Shown here: one piece after another, positions 53,101 through 60,130 of the stretch | Numbering within the stretch: position 1 is the stretch's first letter | How the letters are laid out: each line of letters starts with the position of its first letter | NCBI RefSeq assembly: GCF_035046485.1 | Contig: NC_085138.1 | Span: 45,605,464-45,669,463, forward strand | Length of the DNA: 64,000 nucleotides | Source: Aedes albopictus | Taxonomy: Eukaryota; Arthropoda; Insecta; Diptera; Culicidae | Direction: 5' to 3' | Notes under the pieces: model-generated | The model's database searches: none | The model's input: only the letters and a program-made list of their open reading frames with translations | Told to the model about the DNA's origin: nothing | Position numbers and translations under genes: made by a program

Positions 53101-54014
53101 GACAATGACGAATCCTTCAACCTTAAGATATTCCTCGGAATATCTTAAGCATTTTATATGTAACATTCTGTTTTTTTTTAATATTACAGGACGCCTAGCA
53201 CTTTCAAAATAAAGAGCGAGCCTGGCAGCAGTGGATATCAAATGAACAACGATACATCGGAAATGATGACGTATGATAATGAGTGGTAAGCGTTATTTTG
53301 GCATATATTTTTGTTACAGCTTTTGAACGATAACTACACACAACGAAAAAAAAACTTACGAAAAACCTATTGATCGTTTGTCATAATCACCTCGATTTTG
53401 TTAATATCTGCTAAAAACATTAATGCACTCGCGCGTCATGTATTGTCTTCAATGGATCACTAAAATAACTAAAACGGCCGCTATGAAAAGAACAGATAGC
53501 GCCACCGTAGCCTTGTGTGTTTGACTTAACTTGACTGCTGTTACAATGTTAATGTCCATATACGGTGTCGCCTTTGTTTACATGCGGTGAACGAAAGAAA
53601 AGTTTGCTTCATTGATCCATTTTCACTCAATATTTACTTTCCCCGCCGAAAAATGCACTCTTGGCAAACAAACTTCCGGAACTAGTTATCGAGCGGAAGC
53701 TGTATTTGCCTTTCTTAACGAAGTTTGCTCCATTCACCTAAAATGTATGCTACCTTAACATTGAATTGCATTAAATTTTATTTTGTTATGAATTGTCCTA
53801 CAGGCCATCAACAAGCAGCGGTCGCGGAAAAAAGAGAAACCGTAAGAGAAAACGGAATCCGTACGACAAGAACCCACCGAATGAGACAGACCACCACCAG
53901 CAGCCGCCGGTTGTTGATCGGGGCAAATTGGTGTGGCGTAATCCGAACATGGTTTGCAACCACTGCGGTAAGCCGGGTCATTTTAGGGAGAATTGCTTCC
54001 ATCTCAGACGGTAG
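34511..54014 (+). CDS. Eight-exon RRM / SUMO-motif / CCHC-knuckle protein (512 aa)
   Basis: Exons: 34511-35151, 35229-35417, 35596-35760, 44890-44961, 45394-45471, 46831-46917, 53190-53285, 53804-54014. They sum to 1539 nt; every junction is GT-AG and every intron is phase 2. The start is the first ATG of the exon-1 frame, with context GAAAAATG. Domains: acidic N-terminus (1-50); WPLATYWPVFLGGF leading into RRM-like 1 (59-148) and RRM-like 2 (157-230); a basic region in exons 3-5; psi-K-x-E-P motifs at Lys367 (MKTEP), Lys390 (IKIEP) and Lys419 (IKSEP); a basic NLS-like cluster at 450-460; and a CCHC knuckle C494-C497-H502-C507. It is related to the intronless minus-strand gene at 16310-17386. 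An RNA-binding, probably nuclear, SUMO-regulated role is inference. Introns 3 (9.1 kb) and 6 (6.3 kb) are filled with transposons. I know no named orthologue. Internal exon choice rests on frame closure, not transcripts. Confidence 0.82.
35229..35417 (+). CDS. Exon 2: conserved helical region
   Basis: 189 nt; acceptor TTCGCCAG, donor AAAG|GTACGT. Encodes LRPQEVTGPTQKQRF and TGQQPNVNTLW, which align residue by residue with the intronless paralogue. That confirms this exon and both of its borders. Confidence 0.9.
35596..35760 (+). CDS. Exon 3: basic segment
   Basis: 165 nt; acceptor TATCTTTCAG, donor GTGG|GTAAGT. Encodes TRFSEKRKYFKKRRLNGSKY and a helix ending at QNISG. This exon has no counterpart in the paralogue. 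It is followed by the 9.1-kb intron. Confidence 0.8.
35761..36195 (+). other. Start of intron 3, no gene seen
   Basis: AT-rich intron sequence with a small inverted pair around GTGTTGCATAATGAAGCACAC. Nothing else is supported. Confidence 0.5.
36200..38205 (+). pseudogene. RTE-clade LINE relic, 5-prime truncated
   Basis: It lies in intron 3 in the sense orientation. Coding remnants in shifting frames: the post-endonuclease linker (NEWFDEECRTVLEQKNAARA, 36223-36756), RT (ELIKMGPEKLATWLHRQIVR, SYQAGFIDGLLTTEQIFTVR, GLRQGDGLSCLLFNIALE up to about 37455), and the C-terminal part (VGLVMNASKTKYM, GHVARMPDNNPAKLVFATDP to about 38110). The segment that should carry the catalytic FADD box, between FNIALE and VGLVMN, is deleted at about 37455. 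It ends in AAATA(AATGT)/(ATGT)n at 38176-38200, typical of RTE tails. The endonuclease is absent. JAM-like identity is from memory. Confidence 0.82.
38312..38475. mobile_element. 164-bp MITE with long perfect TIRs
   Basis: A perfect 33-bp inverted repeat starts TCCACTAGACAGAAATGTCT (38317-38349) and is mirrored at 38438-38470. The match extends outward as ACGT with one mismatch. It lies in intron 3 of the RRM gene. Confidence 0.85.
38949..39216. mobile_element. MITE in satellite, TIR ATTCGACAxTGATTTTTCAT
   Basis: The left end (AATTCGACAATGATTTTTCA) and the right end (complement of ATTCGACACTGATTTTTCAT) are followed inward by GGGCCTAAC and its inverse GTTAGGCCC. The interior contains no ORF with features. 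Confidence 0.7.
39365..40114. mobile_element. Foldback element with ~330-bp arms
   Basis: The ends AGGTGGCCCACA and TGTGGGCCACCCT enclose near-complementary arms (for example TTGCCGCTAGGTGGCTCTGT and its inverse at 39893-39914), with only about 80 bp of loop near 39720-39780. Inserted in the satellite of intron 3. Its TSD cannot be resolved because the target is repetitive. Confidence 0.85.
40344..40600. mobile_element. 257-bp MITE, TIR GCACAGA-AACAGACGT
   Basis: The ends GCACAGAGAAACAGACGT and ACGTCTGTTTGTCTGTGC are flanked by TGTTG (40339-40343) and TGTTA (40601-40605). It is an undisturbed relative of the outer element at 10540-13144. Confidence 0.75.
40966..41150. repeat. Short-unit ATTTGGCATAA repeat with inverted half
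   Basis: Seven steps of about 16 bp containing T(T/G)GCATAA run to 41070. After a short spacer the complementary TTATGCCAA(A/G)(T/C)G steps follow to 41147, so the whole forms a hairpin. Confidence 0.85.
41227..41485. mobile_element. 259-bp MITE, second copy, TSD TA
   Basis: The ends CACTAGACATTCG and CGAACGTCTAGTG are flanked by TA (41225-41226 and 41486-41487). It aligns end to end with 11231-11488. Confidence 0.85.
41488..42058 (+). other. Intron 3 sequence without recognised features
   Basis: No gene, TIR pair or tandem repeat is recognised. An 82-codon ORF at 41503 shows no domain. Confidence 0.45.
42295..42509. mobile_element. 215-bp foldback MITE, TSD TA
   Basis: The ends GGGTATCGCGCCACTTGGGC and its near-complement are flanked by TA (42293-42294 and 42510-42511). 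The arms extend inward through TATAACTCAGTCAA(A)TTTGAACCAATTGAC to a ~60-bp loop. Confidence 0.85.
42531..42587. repeat. Perfect 57-bp palindrome
   Basis: Two exactly complementary 28-nt arms (CGTTTATTTTATTTTTCATT plus TCACTAAC) are separated by a single A at 42559. Confidence 0.95.
42720..42804. repeat. Perfect 85-bp palindrome
   Basis: Two exactly complementary 42-nt arms (starting CCGTTCGCAATGCTGTTTTA, ending GGCGAGTTTTAAAA) are separated by a single T at 42762. Confidence 0.95.
43134..44663. mobile_element. 1.5-kb TIR element, TSD TA
   Basis: The ends CACTGAAAAACAAGAGAACCC and GGGTACTTTTGTTTCTCCGTG (mismatched TIRs) are flanked by TA (43132-43133 and 44664-44665). A second inverted pair lies inside (CCAGCTTTTTACGCTGGC at 43348 and GCCAGCGTAAAAAGCTGG at 44524), and AAAATTGAGT steps occur at both ends. 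A 115-codon ORF at 43604-43951 shows no transposase motif. Confidence 0.65.
44890..44961 (+). CDS. Exon 4: short basic segment
   Basis: 72 nt; acceptor TGTCTTACAG, donor CTG|GTAAGT. Encodes RMPKMTKGQKRQYRANKAKE and TQN. Phase 2 on both sides, as in all other internal exons. Confidence 0.75.
45120..45317. mobile_element. 198-bp MITE, TIR AATAGAGGTAATGAAC
   Basis: Inverted ends of about 36 bp (AATAGAGGTAATGAACTATA... and its near-complement ending CTTTATT). The TSD is not clear. The family is the same as the split element at 23456-25982. Lies in intron 4. Confidence 0.8.
45394..45471 (+). CDS. Exon 5: first K-x-E-P exon
   Basis: 78 nt; acceptor TTTCCTTCAG, donor CAG|GTTAGT. Encodes KRKFKNIKKMKTEPDAD and SDARYYDR. 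MKTE fits the SUMO consensus psi-K-x-E. Confidence 0.78.
45535..45820 (+). mobile_element. tRNA-derived SINE, sense copy
   Basis: A tRNA-like head has A-box-like GTGCGGTTAGCAGCGTCA and B-box-like GGGTTCCATTCCCG (45589-45602). A tail region follows with CTCCACTAGACCACTGGG and TTGTCTCATGTTAGT. A second copy lies inverted at 46124-46350. Family name unknown to me. Confidence 0.65.
45837..46107 (-). mobile_element. Feilai-like SINE, minus strand, with 16-bp TSD
   Basis: On the minus strand it starts GCCCATATAGCCGAGGCGGT (A box) and has GGGTTCGATTCCCGGTCGG (B box), a body with TCTTCGTGCCTGCCACACGA, and a tail ending GACGTTACGCCAAGAAGAGA. It is flanked by a 16-bp duplication GCTTGCCTTTGTCTCT (45821-45836 and 46108-46123). 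Transcription would be by RNA polymerase III. The Feilai name is from memory of Aedes SINEs. Confidence 0.88.
46124..46350 (-). mobile_element. tRNA-derived SINE, antisense copy
   Basis: An inverted relative of 45535-45820: B-box-like GGTTTCGATTCCCGC (complement of 46279-46293), then TCCACTGGGTGTTTCATGTA and TTGTCTCATGTTAGT. Together with the plus-strand copy it forms a ~200-bp stem around the Feilai insertion. Confidence 0.6.
46831..46917 (+). CDS. Exon 6: second K-x-E-P exon
   Basis: 87 nt; acceptor TATTTTGCAG, donor CAG|GTATGT. Encodes AFDNVKIKIEPGSSQDPGYG and on to FVDR. IKIE is the SUMO core. It is similar to exon 7 (KIKSEPGSS). Confidence 0.78.
47305..47444 (+). repeat. 5-prime LTR of copia-3
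   Basis: 140 bp. Its end CCAAGA is followed by the primer-like TATTGTGGGCCC. Compared with the 3-prime LTR it has substitutions and an extra ~30 bp around TCATGACTTTAGTATGTAGT. Confidence 0.85.
47527..48813 (+). CDS. copia-3 Gag, protease and start of integrase (428 aa)
   Basis: A Gag (UBN2-type) region parallels copia-1 (SSWKFSTELLLIRENLWKIV; LSSLPKTFNTLTTALESRAD), with a CCHC knuckle CHYCKRPGHKQREC. The protease active-site motif is degraded: the DSGATSHM position reads RFGGDITHM, so the catalytic Asp is lost. The integrase HHCC begins (HVWHRKLGHRDNDAI) and the frame ends at 48813. Non-functional. Confidence 0.85.
   Translation: MEKVQVPKLNGSNYSSWKFSTELLLIRENLWKIVTKLRPEEAAATENAPGKAAAIEAWDSGDQCARATIGLLIESNQYGLIKQTKSAREAWDRLKGHFEKPTLTSKVSYLRSLNAKRYCEGEDMEKHVHEMEEVFERLFVAGLKLDEKLQVALVLSSLPKTFNTLTTALESRADDELTLDLVKTKLIHEVTKQGSFDESVLKAGSGKKVIVCHYCKRPGHKQRECRKQASDQESDTKGDQRNRKNPSKAKAVRETNGSCAITVKGTKKNRKLDHRFGGDITHMCAEQDSFLNLDETTHEKVILADGTMTAANGKGTCELDCCDLQSNKRSITFSDTLFVPKVESNLISMRKLVAKGGKVVFDTDNCRILKGEQVEAVAVPTGVLYCFKNPHNAMKANDKTHTSNCQHVWHRKLGHRDNDAIQELSRRS
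48750..50535 (+). pseudogene. copia-3 pol remains (integrase, RT, RNase H)
   Basis: Integrase pieces (SDNGGEFKNRSLEKFFKQEG, QQNGIAECKNRTLNEMARCM, 49024-49490), then a large deletion, so most of RT is gone; a YVDDML motif survives near 49609-49626, followed by RNase H fragments (STEAGYVALAEAS, QEDNQSCISML, KYCPTEDMLAD up to about 50480). At least four frameshifts and several stops are visible. Confidence 0.85.
50544..50624 (+). repeat. 3-prime LTR of copia-3, first part
   Basis: TGTTGAAGTAGGCACATAAG onward. Interrupted after GACTAGAC by the hAT-like element; the remainder is 52279-52328. Confidence 0.85.
50625..52278. mobile_element. hAT-like nonautonomous element, 1654 bp
   Basis: The ends CAGTGGTGCTCA and TGAGCACCACTG are flanked by a perfect 8-bp duplication GACTAGAC (50617-50624 and 52279-52286). 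GCGGGCC motifs lie near both ends. The interior is a long degenerate series of TTCTTGAAG/CTCCAGAA(G)TTTCT steps. There is no transposase. The 8-bp TSD with CAGTGG ends is characteristic of hAT. Confidence 0.88.
52892..53126. mobile_element. Foldback MITE in intron 6
   Basis: CTTAAGGTTGAAGGATTCGT and its inverse ACGAATCCTTCAACCTTAAG enclose near-complementary arms of about 95 bp (shared GTTTTCTCG, AAATTTCCGCAGTGAAA) and a ~45-bp loop. It lies about 60 bp upstream of exon 7. Confidence 0.8.
53190..53285 (+). CDS. Exon 7: third K-x-E-P exon
   Basis: 96 nt; acceptor AATATTACAG, donor GTG|GTAAGC. Encodes TPSTFKIKSEPGSSGYQMNN and on to TYDNEW. Confidence 0.8.
53804..54014 (+). CDS. Exon 8: NLS-like cluster and CCHC zinc knuckle
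   Basis: 211 nt including TAG; acceptor TGTCCTACAG. Encodes GRGKKRNRKRKRNPYDKN, a histidine/glutamine linker and VCNHCGKPGHFRENCFHLRR. The knuckle has full C-X2-C-X4-H-X4-C spacing and resembles copia Gag knuckles in this window. Confidence 0.88.
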
Positions 54015-54174
54015 ATGTGTTGAATGCGGTGAAGAGTATAAAAGCCCATTTTAGGTGATCATACAGTTTCAATTTTTTAAGCTCTTTCGAGTAAATTGAA
54101 TTAATTTCTTTTTGTTTGCAATTGAAATCAGAATGCGCTGCATAATGTGCTAAACATAAGCAGTAAATGAAATG

Positions 54175-54180
54175 AATAAA
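54175..54180 (+). terminator. Polyadenylation signal AATAAA
   Basis: AATAAA occurs 161 nt after the stop codon of the eight-exon gene, in AT-rich sequence. It is a plausible 3-prime end signal; cleavage would follow near 54195-54210. Confidence 0.5.
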
Positions 54181-54289
54181 GTTTTGAAGTGAAATGATAA
54201 TTTGTCCTACCTTTGAAAATATCCGAAAATATCTTACAATCACCGCATAATGTCAAATATAAATATTTGGATTGTATGTGTTGGTATGT

Positions 54290-54770
54290 AGCTTATCAGG
54301 CTTAGGATGTTGATTTTTGGGCTCTATTCATCACACCCAATAGATAGATGCCCATATTGCATGGTATCATGACTTCAACCACAATTTCAAGGTCGCCATT
54401 GTGGATTATGGTCGCCATCTTCTAGTCATCAAGGCCAACCGAATGATATCCATTTAACCTGGGACAGAAAAAGACTCCTGTACACTTCATGAGTTCCTTT
54501 TTGGCCCCATATCAACTGTACAAAATTTCAGCTCGATCGAAGAAACTATGTTTAAGCGCCAGCCGTTTTATGTTTTCATGCGATTTACTATGGCGAAAAT
54601 TATTTAAAAAAAAATCACCACAGGTTGCCCCTTAACCTCTAAAAAAAAATCGATGAATGATTTCTGTTGGAAATTTTAAAAGCGAGGAATCAATTCTCAG
54701 AAGACCGCAAAGTGGTCTAGGGCATGTGAAAAAAAGTTATTGACTGAAAACCGAATACCGTCTACCCTCG
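54290..54770. repeat. Probable dispersed repeat remnant
   Basis: Contains CAGAAGACCGCAAAGTGGTCTA and GTGAAAAAAAGTTAT, matching the motif order in the foldback at 39365-40114 (GAAGACCGCAAAGTGATC, GTGAAAAAAGTTATA). No TIR or gene was resolved. Confidence 0.45.
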
Positions 54771-54774
54771 TTGG

Positions 54775-54999
54775 TTTGACCTCATCTAATCTGAACACTT
54801 TTTTTCAATTTGACACATCGTTCAAACTAAAAATGGTTCAAACGTCATTCTGCTCATGGAACGGGGTGAAACGGAACGCAGAATAGCAAAAAGGGTTACC
54901 ATCAGTGTGTGTTTTTCGATGTCCACAGAGTTACTAGAAGTTCAAATTAAAAAATGAACCCCGTTGGTTTGCATGAGGTGTCGTTCAAACCAACGGGGT
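54775..54999. mobile_element. 225-bp MITE, TSD TA
   Basis: The left end CCCTCGTTGGTTTGACCTCAT and the right end ATGAGGTGTCGTTCAAACCAACGGGGT are flanked by TA (54773-54774 and 55000-55001). Internal AACCAACGGGG is repeated at 54955. Confidence 0.7.
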
Positions 55000-55833
55000 T
55001 AGGTCGGTGGGAGCTTAAGATGGCGTTTCTTAGGCGAAGCATGTTCTAACATCAGTGAGGACTCACCACCTTTGGCATCGCAAGGTGACCGAGCATCATG
55101 TGCGCTGCACACGAACTGTTCAAGCGGAGTTTGCCTAGGCGTGGCAGGGGTTCAGCAGTGGGCTCTGCTGGGCCTCTTCAGAAATACCACACACCCGGAA
55201 GCATCAACTCTGTTCAAGCGAACCGGCACCGCTTCCAAAGTGCCATAGCCTAGTCAGGGGTGCCTCGGGCACATCAGGAGCAATGTCAGTAAGCTCCTGA
55301 TTACGATATACTGGCGCGCGACGATACTGGTCAATGAGATGGTACACTCTAAGAGGACCGCGGAGTAGAGGAGTGCTGGTGGTGACGGCATTCTATCCTC
55401 TTAGTAGGGCCGGGTGACACTGACCTGAAACGACGGATGGGCTAATGTCGGAGCCGCCTTCCGTCCCATAAAACCTTGGCAAGGTCTTAGAGTACGTTCC
55501 CGATCTGTATCCAGCTTAGGAAACTAACTGGGTGGAGGTAGGTTCAGTTGAAGTATCCTGATTTGCGCTGATCCTGGCTCTGAGCTCAGGTCCCATAAGG
55601 GCCTGTGCCAACCCGTGGGTGGCCTCCCTGCTTGCATAGATAACCACCGGGATCCTTGGGCGACTACTTCAGTGGCAGTGAGGGATAGCGGCTCTAAGGG
55701 GGACCCTTACAGTAGAGATGGAAACGTATTTAATTAGGGAATCAGAGAATGTGGAGGGTGAGGTGATCCCCCGTTCGCGAAAAGTGGACTGGTCAGATCA
55801 CCAACGCAGGCGTCGAGGGTAGAATCCCCGCAA

Positions 55834-57159
55834 GTGTCGGAGTATCGCACTCCGAGGGTCGGGTCGGCAATAGAGGACACGCAGATGAGTGGAGCAGAGC
55901 TCACGCGTGCGCTGACCCGCAATAGGGATGGACTTCCGAAGCTGCTGGTGGTCTCCGACTCCGAACAGCTCGACGAGCTGATCGGATACACCAGTGGGCG
56001 GAACAACATCAGCAAAGACCTTAAAAAAGGTCTGCTGAGGCTCCGCGATTCGGTCGCCCAGGCCCGGAGGGAGTACGATCTCCTGTTCGATCGTAACACG
56101 ACTAGTGCGGGTAGAGAAGAGAGGTCCACGCAAACGGACCGCTCCTCTACAGAGAGTGTGAGTAAGGTGCAGTCTGGTGGGGCTGCAGAGAGGGGAAAAA
56201 TCTCGGCCCAAACCAAACGGCCGAGATCGATGGATGAGGAGCGGCCGGTGAGTGGCAAGCGCCCGCGTAGTGCGAGCAACGCCAAGCCGGTCGCGAAACG
56301 GGCTCGGGGCAAAGAGCCGAAACCCCGAGGCGAGGCTGCTAAGAGCGGTAGCAGTGACCAACCGGTCCAAGGGAAGGTGAACCCTTGGATTACGGTTGGC
56401 AAGAGAGGGCGTGTAGAGAGAGAGAAGGTTTTGAGCAAAACCAAGGCGAAGCCGGCGCGTAAGCGTGCGAAAGGCGACGCACTGGTTTTCAAAGCAGAGG
56501 GCAACAGCTACGCAGATGTGCAGCGGGCTATGAGGAGTGAGGATCGTCTCTCGGGACTAGGCGCGGATGTTAAAAGCATCCGGCGCACTAGGACTGGAGA
56601 GATGATGTTAGAGCTTAAGAAGAATGCCGTTAACAAGGGCTCTTCTTACACGGTTCTAGCACAAGAGGTGCTCGGTGACAAGGTACGGGTAAGGGCTCTG
56701 ACGCCGGAGATGACTATCCAGTGCAGGAACTTGGATGAGATCACCACCGCGGAGGAGCTCTCTGCTGTTCTTAAACAGCAGTGCAATGTGGACGCGCCAA
56801 GCGCATCGATCCACATCAGGCGAGGCCCAGCAGGTACGCAGATCGCAACGATCAAGCTTCCAGTCGGGGAGGCGAAGAAAGCGACTGCTAAGGGCATGGT
56901 TGAAGTCGGGTGGTCGGAGTGCCCGCTTAGTGTATGTGAGCCGCCGGAAGTGTGCTTCAGGTGTTTCGGACGAGGCCACAAGTCGTGGGCATGCAAAGGC
57001 CCTGATAGGAGCAAACTCTGCAGAAGATGCGGAGTAGAAGGCCACTTCGTCAGGGAGTGTAAATCGGCGCCAAAGTGTCTGATTTGCACGACGAACAAGG
57101 GCCATGTGACGGGTGGGCCTAAGTGCCCAAGCATAAGTGGACGTAACGGCCGAAAATGA
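55834..57159 (+). CDS. R1-type ORF1 (Gag-like, 441 aa)
   Basis: A nucleic-acid-binding protein that coats LINE RNA. The N-terminal ~230 residues are rich in Lys, Arg, Ser and Glu; the central region SYADVQRAMRSEDRLSGLG and KSIRRTRTGEMMLELKKNA is the usual R1-clade core. The C-terminus has CCHC knuckles CFRCFGRGHKSWAC (374-387) and CRRCGVEGHFVREC (396-409) and a third, partial CLICTTNKGH motif. No stop interrupts it. The stop codon overlaps the ORF2 start. Confidence 0.88.
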   Translation: MSEYRTPRVGSAIEDTQMSGAELTRALTRNRDGLPKLLVVSDSEQLDELIGYTSGRNNISKDLKKGLLRLRDSVAQARREYDLLFDRNTTSAGREERSTQTDRSSTESVSKVQSGGAAERGKISAQTKRPRSMDEERPVSGKRPRSASNAKPVAKRARGKEPKPRGEAAKSGSSDQPVQGKVNPWITVGKRGRVEREKVLSKTKAKPARKRAKGDALVFKAEGNSYADVQRAMRSEDRLSGLGADVKSIRRTRTGEMMLELKKNAVNKGSSYTVLAQEVLGDKVRVRALTPEMTIQCRNLDEITTAEELSAVLKQQCNVDAPSASIHIRRGPAGTQIATIKLPVGEAKKATAKGMVEVGWSECPLSVCEPPEVCFRCFGRGHKSWACKGPDRSKLCRRCGVEGHFVRECKSAPKCLICTTNKGHVTGGPKCPSISGRNGRK

Positions 57160-60130
57160 CGCAAGTCACACAGTTGAACCTGAATCACTGTGAAGCCGCG
57201 CAGCAGCTGTTGTGGCAATCCGCCTCGGAGTCGAGTATAGACATCGCGCTTCTTTCGGACCCATACCGCATCCCCCCCAATAACGGGAACTGGGTTGCGG
57301 ATAAGGCCAAGAAAGCGGCGATCTGTACGACCGGTCGGTACCCGGTCCAGGAGATAATCTCCACGACGTGCGAGGGCTTCGCGTGATCGGCGGAGTCTAC
57401 TACTGCAGCTGCTATGCCCCACCTAGGTGGCCAATAGGTCAGTTCTCGTCCATGCTAGATTCGCTGTCAAGCGCTCTAGCTGGACTAAGCCCCTTGGTCA
57501 TCGGTGGGGACTTTAACGCGTGGGCGGTCGAGTGGGGCAGTCGCTCCACGAACGAGAGAGGTTGGGCTCTACTCGAAGCTATGGCGGGATTGAACGTTGA
57601 GATCGTGAATGTCGGCAGTGTAAGCACTTTTAGCTGAAACGGTGCGGAGTCCATCATTGATGTGACCTTCTGGAGCCCAGGGCTTAACCCTAGCTCAGAC
57701 TGGAGAGTTGATAACGGGTACACGCATAGTGATCACCTGGCGATTCGATACAGTATCGAACAGGGCGGTAGGCGGCAGCAGTCGAGGATAACCGACACTC
57801 ACCGAGGATGGCTAACCTCGAGTTTCGATAAGCCGGCATTTGTGGAGCGGATGCTCATGGAGCAGAATACAGACTACTTGTCTAGCGACGGTCTAGTTGG
57901 TACCTTGAGACGAGCGTGTGATGCGGCAATGCCGAGGCGATCCATACCCAGGAATGGACGAAGATCGGTGTACTGGTGGTGTCAAGAAATCGCGGAGCTC
58001 CATGCATCTTGCCACATGGCAAGGAGAAGGATGCAGAGAGCCCGGACCGATGAGTCGAGAGCGGAGCGAGAGGTGGCATACAGGGCGGCAAAGTTGGCAC
58101 TGAACAAAGAGATCAAGGCGCGTAAGCGGGCGTGCTTCAACGATCTCTGTCAGACGGCCAACACAACCCCCTGGGGAGATGCATACCGCGTAGTCATGTG
58201 CAAAACGAAAGGCACATCTGCACCACCGGAACGCTCTCCCGCGATGCTGCAGAGGTTTGTGGAAACGTTGTTCCCGCACCACGAGGTGAGAACATGGGCA
58301 CCCACACCGCAAGACCATCCTGGTCCGAGTGAGGTTCCCCCAGTGACGAATGATGAGTTAGCCTCAATTGCGAAATCACTTAAGCTGAACAAGGCCCCGG
58401 GCCCGGATGGCATTCCGACGGTGGCTATTAAAGCGGCCATCGAGGTTAGCCCTGACATGGTCAGATCGGCTATGCAGAGATGCTTGGATAGAGGCGAGTT
58501 TCCGGAGAGGTGGAAAAGGCAAAAATTGGTTCTACTGCCCAAGCACGGGAAGCCACCAGGCGACCCGTCGGCTTATAGACCAATTTGCCTCTTAGACACG
58601 GCCGGGAAACTCCTAGAGCGGATCATTCTGTCAAGGTTATTGGTCTATACCGAGAGGTCGGTCAACGCGGGGCTATCAGACAGCCAGTACGGGTTTCGCA
58701 AAGGTAGATCGACAGTGGATGCCATTAGGTCGGTGACTGGATTGGCCGAAATTGCGCTGCAGAAAAAGAGGAGAGGCATACGGTACTGCGCGATCGTAAC
58801 GCTAGACGTTAGAAACGCCTTCAATAGTGTAAGCTGGGCCGCCATAGAGAGCGCCATATCTCGCTTAGGCGTCCCGGCTGGCCTAAGGCGTATTCTGGGT
58901 AGTTACTTCCAGAACAGGGTGCTGATTTACGACACCGAGGAAGGCCAAAAACAGTACAATGTCACTGCTGGTGTACCGTAAGGATCCATCTTGGGTCCGG
59001 TACTGTGGAACGCGGCATATGATGGAGTACTGAGGCTAGCACTACCACCGGGAGTAAAGTTGGTTGGCTTCGCCGACGACATTACCCTGGCGGTATACGG
59101 TGAGTCGCTCGAAGAGGTGGAATTGACGGCAGCGCATGCGATTGACATAGTGGAGGGCTGGATGAGGTCGAGGCAACTGACACTCGCACACCACAAGACG
59201 GAGGTGGTGGTGGTGAACAACCGCCAGTCTGCACAGCAGGCAGTGGTCACCACGGGCGGGTGCTCGATCGAGTCCTGTCGCTCACTGAAGCTTCTTGGAG
59301 CCATGGTCGACGACAAGTTGAGCTTCAGTAGTCATGTCGAGTATGCTTGTAAGAGGGCGAGTGTAGCGGTTATGGCATTGTCTAGGATGATGTCAAACAG
59401 TTCGGCAGTTGTCTCGAGTAAGCGGAAGCTGCTCGCGTCAGTCGCGGTGTCCATACTACGGTATGGCGCCGCCGCATGGTCGAACGCGCTCAAGCTGCAG
59501 AGGAATGTTGACCGACTAGAGAGTGTACATAGGCTGATGTGCCTCAGGGTGGCCAGTGCATACCGGACTGTCTCGAAAGACGCGGTATGCGTGCTAGCGG
59601 GCATGATGCCGATAGCATTGGTGTTGGCCGAGGATGTTGAGTGCTACGATGAAAGAGGTACGAGAGGTGCGCGACGAAACGCCAGAACTTCGTCTATGGT
59701 GAAATGGCAAAGAGTCTGGGACTCTTCAACAAAGGGTAGGTGGACACACAGGCTCATACCGAGCGTGTCCCGGTGGACGTGTAGGCCCCATGGCGAAGTG
59801 AACTTTCACCTGACACAATTCCTGTCGGGCCATGGGTGCTTTAGGTGGTACTTGCACAGGTTCGGGCATGCAAACTCACCCTCATGCCCGGAGTGTGCAA
59901 ACAGGGCGGAAACGGCGGAACATGTACTCTTCGAGTGCCCGCGTTTTGCGGAGCAGAGGTCGAGCATGTTAGAGGTATGCGGCAGGGATACTACTCCCGA
60001 TAACATAATTGAGAGGATGTGTACGGGGGTGGACGAGTGGAATGCCGTGTCGACCACGGTATCCACAATCGTGCTTCACCTCCAGAGGAAATGGCGGGCC
60101 GACCAACAGTTAGTCGAGTTGGCCCCCTAG
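57156..60130 (+). pseudogene. R1-type ORF2 (endonuclease-RT), three lesions
   Basis: AP-endonuclease motifs (LNLNHCEAAQQLLWQ, GGDFNAWAVEWGS, HSDHLAIRY), RT (KAPGPDGIPTVAIKAA, YRPICLLDTAGKLLE, SQYGFRKGRSTVDAI, GSILGPVLWN, and catalytic FADD at 59069-59080), and the C-terminal CX2C...H...C motif (59878-59950). Lesions: a frameshift near 57365-57386; TGA at 57635-57637, where the family usually has Arg; and TAA at 58979-58981 inside GVP-x-GSILGP, where Gln is invariant. Apart from these the frame is open to 60130. Not functional as it stands. Confidence 0.9.

Noticed and set aside
55734..56504. 256-codon minus-strand ORF
   Set aside because: Antisense shadow of R1-type ORF1 in GC-rich sequence.
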